DNA of 64,000 nt, taken from Bacillota bacterium (GTDB lineage: Bacteria > Bacillota > Clostridia > Christensenellales > UMGS416). This document shows positions 15,403 through 24,449 of this stretch, in pieces; position 1 is the first letter of the stretch, and every line of letters begins with the position of its first letter. Below the pieces are notes generated by a model. The model was given only the letters and a program-made list of their open reading frames with translations. It was not told the origin of the DNA and ran no database searches. The stretch spans positions 1-64,000 of the forward strand of contig JAEYRH010000012.1 in the NCBI GenBank assembly GCA_023435705.1. The letters are read 5' to 3'. Made by a program: the position numbers and the translations under genes.

Positions 15403-16586
15403 GGGTGGGTGGCAGCCACCGACTCCACAAACTGCCGCGCCACCCTGGGCGACCGCCCGCCGCGCTCCAAAGCCCAGCGCTCGGCCAACAGCTCCTGCTG
15501 CACGGTTATCTCAACGCCATACTGCGCGGCCAGCGCCCGCACAATCGCCAGATACTGCTCTTTGTCGGGCCGGGCGAAACGCACAGCGAGACCAAATCGA
15601 TCAGAAAGCGACACTTGCTCCTGGATTGTTTCGTTGCGGTTCAGCTCATCATCGGCCCGGTCAGAGAAGCGCTCATCGATCAGGTGCCGGCGGTTGCTGG
15701 TGGCATAGATCACGGTATTCTTGGCCTTGGCCGACACAGAGCCCTCCAGGATCGCCTTGAGAGCACCAATCTCCTCATTGACCGCAGTGAAGGAAAGGTC
15801 GTCGATGAACAGGATGAATTTGAGCGGGTTCCCCTGAAGGCTTTCCAACACCGCCGGGAGCATATTCAGTTGCTGCTTGCGGATCTCCACAAGCCTCAGG
15901 CCCCTGTCAGCGTACTCATTGACGATGGCCTTCACCGTTGATGATTTGCCAGTGCCGGCGTCGCCGTAAAGAAGCACGTTGGCAGCAGGCGCACCACGCA
16001 GCAGCGCCAGCGAGTTTTGCACCACGGCCTGTCGTTCGCTCTCATAGCCAGAAAGATGGGAAAGACGGATGGTATCCGGGCTCAACACCGGCAAAACCCG
16101 GCCGTTCGACACAGAAAACATGTGGTGCACAGTAAACATGCCATAGCCCAACTCGGAAACCCTGCTCGCCCTGCGCCGGTATTCTACGGCAAAATCAATA
16201 GATCGATTGGTCCATACAGGCAGATACACACCGTTACCAATGGCCGCCAGCTCATCCCCAGCAGTCAGACTCGAAAGCTCCTGAAGCGTTTGAAGCTCCC
16301 GGTCGAGACATCGCTCCAGTTCCGGCTCCGGCTGCTCGCCGCGGGCAAGGCGCATCACATAGGCATTGGGATCGGCAGCAGCCAGCTCCCAAAGGTAGTC
16401 GGATAGGCAGACGCTTTTCTCAAAAAGCGCTGCGGCAAAGGCAGCATAATTGGAAACCTTCCGCTCCATGCCCATATCTCCGGAGGCCAACACGGCAGGC
16501 AAAAGCCGGAGTGCGCCGTCATCCAGCAGGCGGTGGAAAATCACCAAAGCATTGAGTTTGAGATTCAGCTCTTCCAAGCGGTTCAT
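15375..16586 (-). CDS. AAA-type ATPase of the DUF815 family
   Basis: This 403-aa protein has a helical N-terminal domain and a P-loop ATPase core: Walker A GDAGTGKSS and Walker B FILFIDDLSF, followed by a sensor-like TSNRRH. Gene order and length agree with the DUF815 family, which is widespread in bacteria with no firm function. It starts 12 bp after the EamA transporter gene, so the two may be co-transcribed. The scfA promoter lies in its last codons. Confidence 0.88.
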   Translation of the reverse strand: MNRLEELNLKLNALVIFHRLLDDGALRLLPAVLASGDMGMERKVSNYAAFAAALFEKSVCLSDYLWELAAADPNAYVMRLARGEQPEPELERCLDRELQTLQELSSLTAGDELAAIGNGVYLPVWTNRSIDFAVEYRRRASRVSELGYGMFTVHHMFSVSNGRVLPVLSPDTIRLSHLSGYESERQAVVQNSLALLRGAPAANVLLYGDAGTGKSSTVKAIVNEYADRGLRLVEIRKQQLNMLPAVLESLQGNPLKFILFIDDLSFTAVNEEIGALKAILEGSVSAKAKNTVIYATSNRRHLIDERFSDRADDELNRNETIQEQVSLSDRFGLAVRFARPDKEQYLAIVRALAAQYGVEITVQQELLAERWALERGGRSPRVARQFVESVAATHPCHHRPNQV

Positions 16587-16598
16587 CGGGTTCTTCCT

Positions 16599-17564
16599 TC
16601 ACTCCGGAGTCACAGCTTCGCTCACCACTGGTTCCGTGTCTCCGGCTTTCCGGTTTGCAGCGGCGTCTGCCGCCTGCCGCCGCGCCACCCACCAGATGCC
16701 GGCCAGCACCAGCGCGGCACCAGCGATTTGTAGTGGCAGCAGCGTTTCTCTGCCGATCAGCACTCCGGCGAACACCGTGATGATCGGCGTGAGGTTGATA
16801 AACGTGCCCACAGTGCTGGATGGCAGCTGCGAGAGCGCATAATTCAAGCAAAAAAACGCAACCACGGAAGACAGCACGCCCAGATAAGCCACATCCAGCA
16901 ATACGGTGGGGTTGGCAAAGGCATTCAGGTAGCTGCCGATGCCGCCCTCATGGAGGGCGATGCCAGCGATGTTGAACACAATGGCGCCAACCCACATCAT
17001 CACAAACGTGGTTTCCATCGGTGAACACTGCTGTGACACCTTACGGGAAAGGGGGTTGTATATGCCGGCGGCCACCACCGCACCCAACAGGGCCAGAGTG
17101 CCTGTGAACTGACCGCTACCGGAATCCATGCCCTTGGAAAGCACGATCAAGACCACACCGGCCACACTGATGGCGATGGCAACCCAGCTGAGAGGCGACA
17201 GACGCTCCTTCAGAATGATTAGGGAACACATCGTGATAACCAGAGGAACCAGCGCAATAAGAATGCCCGACTCGGTGGTGGTGGTGAGCTTTACCCCGAT
17301 CGTTTCACCCACAAAATAGAGCACCGGCTGCAACAAAGCAACCAGGAGCAAGCCCCTCATCTTTTGCGCGGTCAGCCTGATCTTCACAAGGCCAACGGCC
17401 ACCAAAACCGTGAGGAAAACAGCGGCCACCAGAAAGCGGTAGCCAAGCAGTTGGAAGGTTTCCAAATGACCCAGGGCGTTTTTGGTAAACAGGAAGGAGA
17501 ACCCCCAGGTGATGGCGGCCACCACTGCCGCCAGAATGGGCAGGGCCTTTTTCTGCGCAGACAT
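16599..17564 (-). CDS. EamA/DMT-family transporter
   Basis: This 321-aa protein has ten predicted membrane segments arranged as two five-helix EamA repeats. Typical marks are ITWGFSFLFTKNAL at the N-terminus and LGVLSSVVAFFCLNYAL before the end. Members export amino acids, nucleosides or other metabolites; the substrate cannot be read from sequence. A charged tail of about 30 residues follows the last helix. It is the first gene of a possible unit with the DUF815 ATPase. Confidence 0.9.
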   Translation of the reverse strand: MSAQKKALPILAAVVAAITWGFSFLFTKNALGHLETFQLLGYRFLVAAVFLTVLVAVGLVKIRLTAQKMRGLLLVALLQPVLYFVGETIGVKLTTTTESGILIALVPLVITMCSLIILKERLSPLSWVAIAISVAGVVLIVLSKGMDSGSGQFTGTLALLGAVVAAGIYNPLSRKVSQQCSPMETTFVMMWVGAIVFNIAGIALHEGGIGSYLNAFANPTVLLDVAYLGVLSSVVAFFCLNYALSQLPSSTVGTFINLTPIITVFAGVLIGRETLLPLQIAGAALVLAGIWWVARRQAADAAANRKAGDTEPVVSEAVTPE

Positions 17565-17635
17565 ATAAAGCCTTTCATGAAAATGAATTGAAGGAAGTAT
17601 ATCAGATTTTAGCGCATTACAACAGCATCAACCTG

Positions 17636-19309
17636 TTACTGCGGCTTGTACCATTGGTTGATTCGGGCGTATGCGTCATCCTCCCTGGCCCCCGCCACGC
17701 TGCCCGTTGTGCTTTTGAGCTCAGTGGAGGTGAGCAGCGAGTGGTTTCGAAAATACAGGCACAGGATAGGCAGATCCTCAATCACCTTGTTTTGCAGCAC
17801 GCCGATTTTCACCTTGAGGGAGTCACTGCCGGGTGCATTCAATACATCGGCAAGCAGAGAGTCCATTTCTTCCGTGGCGCTTCCGCCCACGTCCAGATTT
17901 CCATCGGTGCCCAGCAGGGCCCGGTAGTCAGGCACAGGCGACAGATAGGTGCCACACAGCGCCAGGTCAAACCGCTGTTCCTTGATCATCTGCTCATAAT
18001 CGCCCCAGGAGACTGACTTCACATCCACACGGATGCCGGCCTTGTCCAGCTGGCTGGCAAGCAGCACGGCGGCATCGTTGCGGATCGTGTTGTTCTCATC
18101 ACGGTTGGCCAGCAGTGTGAAGGTCAAATCGCGCTGCACACCGTCGGGGCTGGTGTCCCAGTAGCCGTCTTTGCCGGCCTTGCCATCAGCGTCCAGATTG
18201 TCCTGCCAGCCGGCCAGCATGATGAGCCGCCTTGCCTCTTCTGTGTCGCAGGTGTATTTGAGCACCTTGCCGTCATAAAGCCAGCTGTCCGGCGGCACCG
18301 GCGTGTCGGTGACAATGGCATGGTTGACGTAGGTGAAAGACACGATTTCGAGCCTGTCAATGGCATAGGCAATGGCCTGGCGGATCAGCTTCTCCTGCAA
18401 ATCGGAGGAGTTGAAGTTGAACGCCATATATTCGAAATAGCGGGTCGGGTATTCATACACATTGGCGTCACCGCTGTCACGATACTGTGACACGGTGAGG
18501 TCATCGGTCTGCACTGCGTCCAACTGGCTGCCGAGCACCAGTGTGGATACGGCGGTGGCGTTGTCCGGATAAACAACGGCCTTCACTGTGGTGATGTAGG
18601 GTGCCTTTTTCCACCAGTTGGCGCTGGCCTGCAGGGTCATCTCAGACTCGGTCTGGGTGGTCAGACGATACGGCCCAGTGCCGATGGGCGAATCCGGTGT
18701 GGCGCCATTCTCATAACCCACCTCTGCCGGCATAATCGGAAACGTGAGCGCCTGCAGCGCCCCGTAGAATGGCTTTTTGAGCTCCACAACGACGGTGCCG
18801 TCATCACCGGCCTTGCAGGATTTGATATAGTCAGACACATAGCTCCAGTATTTGTCACTTTGCAGCGCTTTGATCTCGTTGAACGTAAACTCCACATCAG
18901 AGGCAGTCAGTTCACGGTCAATACCATGCCATTTCACACCGGCGCGCAGCGTAAACGTCCAGGTCAGGCCGTCTTCACTGTGCTCCCACGTCTCCGCCAG
19001 GCATGGGGCCGGTGCACCAGAGTCATCCACATCAAGCAGGCTTTCAAACACAAGGTGGTACAGGCTGCTCATTTCCCTGGTGGTCACCAGCAAAGGGTTG
19101 CCAAATGCTGAGCCCTTGGGCACTGCAATCGTCATCGTGCCCCCTGATTGCGGGGTCTCCTCTGTGGCCTCCACAGTGGCGGTGGGCGCCGCCGTGGCCG
19201 TGGAGTCAAGTGCTCCGCGACCGCAGCCGGCCAGCAGCGCCGCCAACAGCAGCACCGCCAGCAATCCGGCAAACCTACGGGTTGTGATAAAGCTTTTGAT
19301 ATTTCTCAT
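17636..19309 (-). CDS. Peptide/nickel-type ABC solute-binding lipoprotein (family 5)
   Basis: This 557-aa protein starts at ATG 19309; the longer frame would run 89 bp into the preceding transglycosylase gene. A signal peptide ends in the lipobox LLAGC, followed by a Thr-rich linker. The core has the SBP_bac_5 pattern: ETWEHSEDGLTWTFTLRAGVKWH, the FTFNEIKAL region and AIAYAIDR. Such proteins capture peptides or metals for an ABC importer, but no permease or ATPase is nearby, so it is an orphan binding protein. It overlaps the transglycosylase by 35 bp. Confidence 0.92.
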   Translation of the reverse strand: MRNIKSFITTRRFAGLLAVLLLAALLAGCGRGALDSTATAAPTATVEATEETPQSGGTMTIAVPKGSAFGNPLLVTTREMSSLYHLVFESLLDVDDSGAPAPCLAETWEHSEDGLTWTFTLRAGVKWHGIDRELTASDVEFTFNEIKALQSDKYWSYVSDYIKSCKAGDDGTVVVELKKPFYGALQALTFPIMPAEVGYENGATPDSPIGTGPYRLTTQTESEMTLQASANWWKKAPYITTVKAVVYPDNATAVSTLVLGSQLDAVQTDDLTVSQYRDSGDANVYEYPTRYFEYMAFNFNSSDLQEKLIRQAIAYAIDRLEIVSFTYVNHAIVTDTPVPPDSWLYDGKVLKYTCDTEEARRLIMLAGWQDNLDADGKAGKDGYWDTSPDGVQRDLTFTLLANRDENNTIRNDAAVLLASQLDKAGIRVDVKSVSWGDYEQMIKEQRFDLALCGTYLSPVPDYRALLGTDGNLDVGGSATEEMDSLLADVLNAPGSDSLKVKIGVLQNKVIEDLPILCLYFRNHSLLTSTELKSTTGSVAGAREDDAYARINQWYKPQ

Positions 19310-19841
19310 ATGAGTCCATGACCTTCCTGACAAACTGGCGGGTCTCGCCATAGGGGATGCCATCGATTCCCTGGGCCATCAGGCCCTCGTCCACCCATTG
19401 CTTGACCTTGTTGTCGCCCGCGTTATAGGCGGCCAACATCAAGGTCTTGTCGCCGCCGAATTTCCTTAAGAGATAATCCACATACCAGCAACCCAGCCGA
19501 ATGTTGGCGGGGCCGTCTTTGAGATCACTGTCCTTGAACTCCCAGCCGTTTTTGTCTGCAATCCAGGCGCCGGTGTCGGGCATGATCTGCATGAGGCCGG
19601 CGGCTCCCACGCTGGACTCCACGTCGGGCCGCCAGCTGCTTTCCGTGCGGATGATCGCCGCGATGAACAGCGGGTCCTGCCCGTAGAGCGCCGCGTTGGA
19701 GCGGATGGCATCCTGATACTTGTAGGGATACGCCCGATACAGCGACCAAAGCGAACCCAGCGCAACCGCCAGGCCCACCAGCACCACACAGACGATGATC
19801 GCCACAACGGCGCGTTTTCTCGATCCCTTCCGCTTTGCCAT
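19275..19841 (-). CDS. Membrane-anchored lytic transglycosylase (SLT domain)
   Basis: This 188-aa protein has a basic N-terminus and one membrane span (about 12-33), then an SLT domain. The catalytic glutamate is in RTESSW, followed by GAAGLMQIMP and a late AAYNAG motif. It should cleave the glycan strands of peptidoglycan from outside the membrane. It sits between coaE and the orphan solute-binding lipoprotein, with a 12-bp gap to coaE, so it is likely in the polA-coaE transcript. Confidence 0.93.
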   Translation of the reverse strand: MAKRKGSRKRAVVAIIVCVVLVGLAVALGSLWSLYRAYPYKYQDAIRSNAALYGQDPLFIAAIIRTESSWRPDVESSVGAAGLMQIMPDTGAWIADKNGWEFKDSDLKDGPANIRLGCWYVDYLLRKFGGDKTLMLAAYNAGDNKVKQWVDEGLMAQGIDGIPYGETRQFVRKVMDSYEKYQKLYHNP

Positions 19842-19852
19842 TGGCTGCCTGT

Positions 19853-20449
19853 TTAGTCCCCTTCCTTTATCTCGTCATACAATGCCTTCAAATAGCGGCG
19901 GGTATCTTCCATCGGGCCAGAAGTGTCGATCACCCGCCGGGCACGGGCCCTGCGTTCGTGGTCGGGCATCTGAGCCTCCACCATCCGCTCGGCTTCCTCC
20001 TGGCTGACTCCCCGCTCCATCACCCGGCGCACCTGCTCATCCACACCGCAGGAGGTGACCCACACCTCGTCAGCGGCGCGATCGGCACCGCTTTCAAACA
20101 GCAGCGGCGCATCCAGCACCACGATCGGGGCGCCATCCCGCTGGCTGCGGTCCAAGAACCGCGCCATATCATCCAGGATGACCGGGTGCAGCAGCGCGTT
20201 CAATTTGTCGCGGGCTGCTTCATCGCTGAAGATTTTATCCGCCATCTTTTTCCTGAGAAGATTGCCGGCACTATCAAAATACTCTGCGCCGAATTCGCGG
20301 CGGATGGCCTTCCAACCCTCCTGCCCCTGCTGCACCACGGTGCGGGCTGCCCTGTCAGCATCCCACACGGATGCGCCCAGTTCTTTCAGATACGACGAAG
20401 CCGCCGATTTTCCGGTTCCAATGCCGCCGGTCAGGCCGATGATATGCAT
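19853..20449 (-). CDS. coaE: Dephospho-CoA kinase
   Basis: This 198-aa enzyme catalyses the last step of coenzyme A synthesis. The start is ATG 20449, which gives the family N-terminus HIIGLTGGIGTGKS (P-loop); the longer frame would translate a repeat element. DADR, DAPLLFESG and the region near RRVMERG fit the CoA-binding and lid segments. The Shine-Dalgarno GGAGGGAG is part of the palindromic repeat at 20451-20502. It lies between polA and the transglycosylase. Confidence 0.95.
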   Translation of the reverse strand: MHIIGLTGGIGTGKSAASSYLKELGASVWDADRAARTVVQQGQEGWKAIRREFGAEYFDSAGNLLRKKMADKIFSDEAARDKLNALLHPVILDDMARFLDRSQRDGAPIVVLDAPLLFESGADRAADEVWVTSCGVDEQVRRVMERGVSQEEAERMVEAQMPDHERRARARRVIDTSGPMEDTRRYLKALYDEIKEGD

Positions 20450-20450
20450 G

Positions 20451-20502
20451 ACTCCCTCCGCCTGCTTCGCAGGCACCTCCCTCAAAGAGGGAGGCAAGTT
20501 GG
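20451..20502 (+). repeat. Double-hairpin TTC-loop repeat (A1) carrying the coaE ribosome binding site
   Basis: The layout is ACTCCCTCC, hairpin GCCTGC-TTC-GCAGGC, ACCTCCCTCAAAGAGGGAGGCAAGTT. On the minus strand its left end reads GGAGGGAGT just before the coaE ATG, so it acts as the Shine-Dalgarno sequence. The same CTCCCTC bases also occur in hairpin 2, which allows an alternative fold that hides the site. Confidence 0.65.
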
Positions 20503-20615
20503 TTTCCGAAATAATTCATGGGTGCAGTGCGAAGCCCTGCGCATGATTGCCCCCTTCCCACCAAGAGCCTGACAAAGCATTTGCATTGCCGGGGAGGTGG
20601 TTGGGGGTGGGGTTG

Positions 20616-20642
20616 CGGGCGAGGCAGAGCCCGGCCCCTACT
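20616..20642. repeat. GAGCCCGGCCCCTACTG intergenic repeat, copy 1
   Basis: Shares a 17-base string with the element at 45570-45599 and has a short hairpin CGGGC/GCCCG. It lies just past the 3' end of polA. The surrounding 20503-20651 stretch holds no gene. Confidence 0.55.
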
Positions 20643-20651
20643 GACTACTCA

Positions 20652-23219
20652 TTACTTCGCCTCATACCAGCTATAGCCCGTTGACACATCCGCTCTCAGC
20701 GGCACATCAAGATCAGCCACGCTTTCCATGCATTCCTCAAGCAGCGCCTTCACAGCCTCCGCCTCTTCCTTCGGACAATCCACAATCAATTCGTCGTGCA
20801 CCTGCAGGATGAGCCTTGCACGGAATCCTCGCTTTTCCAGCTCGTCGTGGGTCTTGATCATTGCCATCTTGATGATGTCGGCAGCGGTGCCCTGGATGGG
20901 GGCATTCATCGCGACGCGCTCGCCGAAAGAGCGCATCGTGTAGTTGGGGCTTTTCAACTCCGGCATGGGGCGGCGGCGTCCAAACAGTGTGGTCACATAG
21001 CCAGCCTCTTTGCCGTTCTTTACCGATTCCTCCATATAGGCCTTCACACCGGAATAGGTGGAAAGGTAGCGCTCGATATACTCCTTGGCCTGATAGCGGG
21101 GGATGCCCAGCTGCCGGCCCAGCCCATAATCGCTGATGCCATACACAATGCCGAAGTTCACGGCCTTGGCGGAGCTGCGCATCTGGTCAGTCACTTCCTC
21201 CGGTTTCACACCGAACACCTGTGAGGCGGTCTGCCGGTGGAAGTCGGCGCCGGAATGGAACGCCTGGAGCATCTTTTGATCCCCGGCGATGTGGGCCAGC
21301 ACGCGGAGCTCGATCTGCGAATAGTCGCCATCCACCAGCACGCGGCTTGTGCTGCCGGCGATGAATGCCTTACGAATGGGCCGGCCCAGATCCATGCGCA
21401 CGGGGATGTTTTGCAGATTAGGGTCGGAACTGCTGATGCGACCAGTGCTGGCCACCGTTTGGTGCAGTGTGGTGTGCACCCTGCCGGACCCCCGCACCAG
21501 CGGGATCAGTGCATCCACATAGGTGCTTTTCAGCTTGCTGATCTGCCTGTACTCCATGATGGCAGGCACAATTTCATGCTGATCTGCCAGCTGTTCCAGC
21601 ACCTCGGCGTCGGTGGACCATCCGGTCTTCGTCTTTCTGCCGGAGGGCAGGCTCAGCCGCTCGAAAAGCACCTCGCCCAGCTGCCTGGTGGAGTTGATGT
21701 TGAAGGAGCCTCCGGCCAGCTCGTGGATGCGGGCGGTGAGCTCGTTGAGCTTGGCCTCAAACTCAGCGCCAAGTTGCTTCAATACGGCGCTGTCCAGATG
21801 GAAACCCTCAGCCTCCATATCAGCCAACACCCGCACAAGCGGCAGCTCGACATCATCATAAAGCTTTTCCATCTGCTGCTGGCGGAGCATTTCCCGCTGC
21901 TTGTTCGCAAGGTTCAGCAGGGCTGCCGCCGGGGCAGTCGCTGGCGACGCGCCCAACGTTTTTTCACACAGGCCGGCAAACTCATATTTGCCAGCCAGGG
22001 GGTTTAACAGGTAACCGGCGATCATCGTGTCAAAGGCAATGGTCTTGATCTCAGTGTTATAGCCGCGCATCTGCCTGATCCAACTTTTACCGTCATGCAC
22101 AGTGACAGTGCCGCCCTCCATGAGGGGCCTCAGCGCCTTGAAGGCGTCGTCGGGCTGCAAGCCGGGGCCTGCCAGATCGCGCATCAGCGGCACAGCATAT
22201 TCGATCCTACCGTCGGAGAGGTGCAGGGCCTCACCCAGCCATATCGCCGTTCGTGGTGCGCTGGCTAGCCTGCGTGCAAGTGCCTCCAGCGCTGCGTCGG
22301 TTTCCACCGGCTCCAGCGGCACCTCGGCCAGAATGGCCTTTTGCTCGGCAGCGCCGCTGGCGGCCTTGAGGCGGCTCAGGATCTGCCGCATTTGCAGCTC
22401 TTCCAGCGCCTCGAAGGCGCCGGTCTCCGGCCAGGGTTTCAACGTCATCGTGTGGAAATCGCGGTCCAGCGGGGCGTCGCGGCGGATCGTGGCCAGCTCC
22501 TTGGAAAAGCGGGCCAGCTCCGCATGCTCGCGCACCTTTTCGCCGAGCTTTCCCTTGATTTCAGCACCGTGGGCAATCACTTCCTCCACGCTGCCGTATT
22601 GGTGCATCAGGTTTAGCGCCGTCTTTTCGCCCACACCGGGGATGCCGGGGATGTTGTCTGACGAGTCGCCCATGAGCCCCTTCAAGTCGGGGATCTGGTC
22701 GGGCCGCAGGCCATACACTTCATTCAAGTGCTCTGGGGTATACTCTTCGATTTCTGAAACGCCCTTCTTGGTGAGCACCACAAGCGTTTGGGGATCGACC
22801 AGCTGCAGCGAGTCACGGTCGCCTGTGATCAGCACCGCCTGCACGCCGGCCTCCTGGGCGCGGCATGCCAGCGTGCCCAGAAAGTCATCGGCTTCAAAGC
22901 CGTCGGCATCCACACGGGCGATGCCCATGCAATCGAGCAGCTCCCGGAGCATCGGCAGCTGGGGCCGCAGGTCTTCCGGCATGGGTTTCCTGCCGGCCTT
23001 GTATTCGGCGAATTGCTCATGGCGGAAGGTGGGGCCCTTTTTGTCAAAGGCAACGCAAAGATACTGGGGCTTGTAATCCTCCAGCGCCTTCAAAAGCATG
23101 TTCACAAAGCCGAACACGGCGTTGGTGGGCCGGCCATCCTTGGCGGTCATCGGGGGCATTGCGTAAAACGCCCTGTGGATCAGGCTGTTGCCGTCGATCA
23201 CGACCAGACGTTCCTGCAT
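20652..23219 (-). CDS. polA: DNA polymerase I
   Basis: This 855-aa protein starts at ATG 23219 after GGAGG. The order is a 5'-nuclease domain (VIDGNSLIHRAFYA, GDRDSLQL, GDSSDNIPG), a degenerate 3'-5' exonuclease region lacking the acidic residues, and the polymerase (DYSQIELR, QRAVNFG-like KAVNFGIVYG, QVHDEL). It fills gaps and removes primers during replication and repair. Loss of proofreading is common in Firmicute PolA. It probably heads a transcript with coaE, the transglycosylase and the solute-binding protein. Confidence 0.96.
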   Translation of the reverse strand: MQERLVVIDGNSLIHRAFYAMPPMTAKDGRPTNAVFGFVNMLLKALEDYKPQYLCVAFDKKGPTFRHEQFAEYKAGRKPMPEDLRPQLPMLRELLDCMGIARVDADGFEADDFLGTLACRAQEAGVQAVLITGDRDSLQLVDPQTLVVLTKKGVSEIEEYTPEHLNEVYGLRPDQIPDLKGLMGDSSDNIPGIPGVGEKTALNLMHQYGSVEEVIAHGAEIKGKLGEKVREHAELARFSKELATIRRDAPLDRDFHTMTLKPWPETGAFEALEELQMRQILSRLKAASGAAEQKAILAEVPLEPVETDAALEALARRLASAPRTAIWLGEALHLSDGRIEYAVPLMRDLAGPGLQPDDAFKALRPLMEGGTVTVHDGKSWIRQMRGYNTEIKTIAFDTMIAGYLLNPLAGKYEFAGLCEKTLGASPATAPAAALLNLANKQREMLRQQQMEKLYDDVELPLVRVLADMEAEGFHLDSAVLKQLGAEFEAKLNELTARIHELAGGSFNINSTRQLGEVLFERLSLPSGRKTKTGWSTDAEVLEQLADQHEIVPAIMEYRQISKLKSTYVDALIPLVRGSGRVHTTLHQTVASTGRISSSDPNLQNIPVRMDLGRPIRKAFIAGSTSRVLVDGDYSQIELRVLAHIAGDQKMLQAFHSGADFHRQTASQVFGVKPEEVTDQMRSSAKAVNFGIVYGISDYGLGRQLGIPRYQAKEYIERYLSTYSGVKAYMEESVKNGKEAGYVTTLFGRRRPMPELKSPNYTMRSFGERVAMNAPIQGTAADIIKMAMIKTHDELEKRGFRARLILQVHDELIVDCPKEEAEAVKALLEECMESVADLDVPLRADVSTGYSWYEAK

Positions 23220-23281
23220 AAATTTCCTCCGAAATGGCTGTCTGAACTGGGCAGACAAAGCCAGTATTACCGAATAACTGT

Positions 23282-23310
23282 ATCATAACCGGGGGTAAAA
23301 GGCAAACCAA
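23282..23310 (-). promoter_or_regulatory. Possible polA promoter
   Basis: On the minus strand TTGGTT (23305-23310) and TATGAT (23282-23287) are 17 bp apart, about 60 bp upstream of the polA start. Neither box is close to perfect. Confidence 0.35.
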
Positions 23311-23444
23311 CAGGGCTTGGAAAGGATGACAATACTGTAAACAAATCATACCAAATATGTGAATGCCGAGAGGAGTTTCAGGTGCAGATACACCTGTGCG
23401 GTTATCTCATGGTATACTCAAAAAAACGCAAACTGGAGAACTGC

Positions 23445-23834
23445 ATGGAGACCTCAATCGGTTGCTCTGTCATCATCCACAACAGCGAAGGTAAAGTATT
23501 GATCTGCCAGCGAAGCGCAATGAAGCAGAGTTTTCCTATGATGTGGGAGCTGGTGGGTGGTGGGCTGGAGATGGGCGAAACCCCGGAGCAATGCATCCGT
23601 CGGGAAGCGATGGAAGAGATTGGCTGCATGCTCAATGATCTGATTCTTTTTGATGTTACCCTAGCCTACTCAGACAAAAGGTATATGGGAATCGTTTTTA
23701 CAGCAACCATCGATGATGAGGTCACCACCAATGAAGAGATCCATCAAACCAAATGGCTCTCACGGGATGAATATGACCAGTATTACTTCATGCCGGACGG
23801 CGGCAATCAGAGGCTGGAAAAGTTCTTTGGCTGA
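23445..23834 (+). CDS. Nudix hydrolase
   Basis: This 129-aa protein starts at ATG 23445 after GGAG. A complete Nudix box is seen (GGGLEMGETPEQ...RREAMEEIG), and the preceding strand ICQRSAMKQSFPMMWEL is typical of MutT-like enzymes. These hydrolyse nucleoside diphosphates linked to another group, often damaged nucleotides; the substrate is not evident. It stands alone on the plus strand and is convergent with the GNAT gene. Confidence 0.9.
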   Translation: METSIGCSVIIHNSEGKVLICQRSAMKQSFPMMWELVGGGLEMGETPEQCIRREAMEEIGCMLNDLILFDVTLAYSDKRYMGIVFTATIDDEVTTNEEIHQTKWLSRDEYDQYYFMPDGGNQRLEKFFG

Positions 23835-23876
23835 GGAGGCGCAGCTCCTGCAATCCATTTATATCGCTCTTCCTCA

Positions 23877-24326
23877 TTATTGCCGGCAACAACAACCGTC
23901 TGTCAATTCCGCAACCATCGGCACATGGGGCACACCCTCATCGTCATACAACGGGCCGCAGGGGGTGAAGCCCAGGCTGCGGTAAAACCCCTCAGCCTGC
24001 ACCTGCGCGCCCACATGCACCTGGGAAGCGCCCAGCGCATGGGCCTTCTGCATCAGCAACCGCATTGCCACCGCGCCGACACCCTTGCCGCGAAACGCCT
24101 TGCGCACAGCCACTCTGCCGATGTGCCAGTTGCCATCCTGCTGGTAAAGCCGAGCCGTGGCGGCGGGCTGGCCGCCATCTGTCACCAGCACGTGCAACGC
24201 GGCTTTATCGGTCTGATCAAATTCAGTTTCTTCTGCAAATCCCTGCTCGGCCACAAAGACTTCATGGCGGATGGCGAAAGCCTCCGAAGTGTCCCCAATG
24301 CCGGGGATGAATTTACCCTGAATCAT
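23877..24326 (-). CDS. GNAT acetyltransferase, ElaA-like
   Basis: This 149-aa protein starts at ATG 24326 after GGAGG; the longer frame extends into simple repeats. Motifs include FAIRHEVFVAEQGF, ALHVLVTDGGQPAATARL, the acetyl-CoA loop RKAFRGKGVGAVAMRLL and FYRSLGFTPCGPLYDDEGVPH. This order fits the ElaA/YjcF type of small GNAT proteins. The C-terminus is cysteine-rich (CCCRQ). The substrate is unknown. Confidence 0.88.
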   Translation of the reverse strand: MIQGKFIPGIGDTSEAFAIRHEVFVAEQGFAEETEFDQTDKAALHVLVTDGGQPAATARLYQQDGNWHIGRVAVRKAFRGKGVGAVAMRLLMQKAHALGASQVHVGAQVQAEGFYRSLGFTPCGPLYDDEGVPHVPMVAELTDGCCCRQ

Positions 24327-24390
24327 CACAATCCCTCCAAGGATATCGTTTGCTGAATCTTGCCGTGGAAACAAACAAGGCAGCCTACCC

Positions 24391-24421
24391 ATTGTCAATT
24401 GTACATTGTCAATTGTCAATT
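24391..24421. repeat. Short tandem repeat ATTGTCA(ATTGTAC)
   Basis: Four near-repeats of ATTGTCA or ATTGTAC with TCAATTG palindromes lie just upstream of the DUF896 gene. They may be a simple microsatellite-like tract; the string is self-complementary and can form a hairpin. Confidence 0.5.
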
Positions 24422-24422
24422 G

Positions 24423-24431
24423 TGATATAAT
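24423..24431 (+). promoter_or_regulatory. Extended -10 promoter of the DUF896 gene
   Basis: TG-A-TATAAT (24423-24431) lies 18 bp before the start codon. No good -35 is present at 17 bp because the repeat tract occupies that position. Confidence 0.45.
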
Positions 24432-24449
24432 AATCTCGGAGGAGTTGCC

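Noticed and set aside
19310..19363. Upstream start for the solute-binding lipoprotein
   Set aside because: It would add 18 non-signal residues before the signal peptide and overlap the transglycosylase gene by 89 bp; ATG 19309 gives a proper signal peptide.
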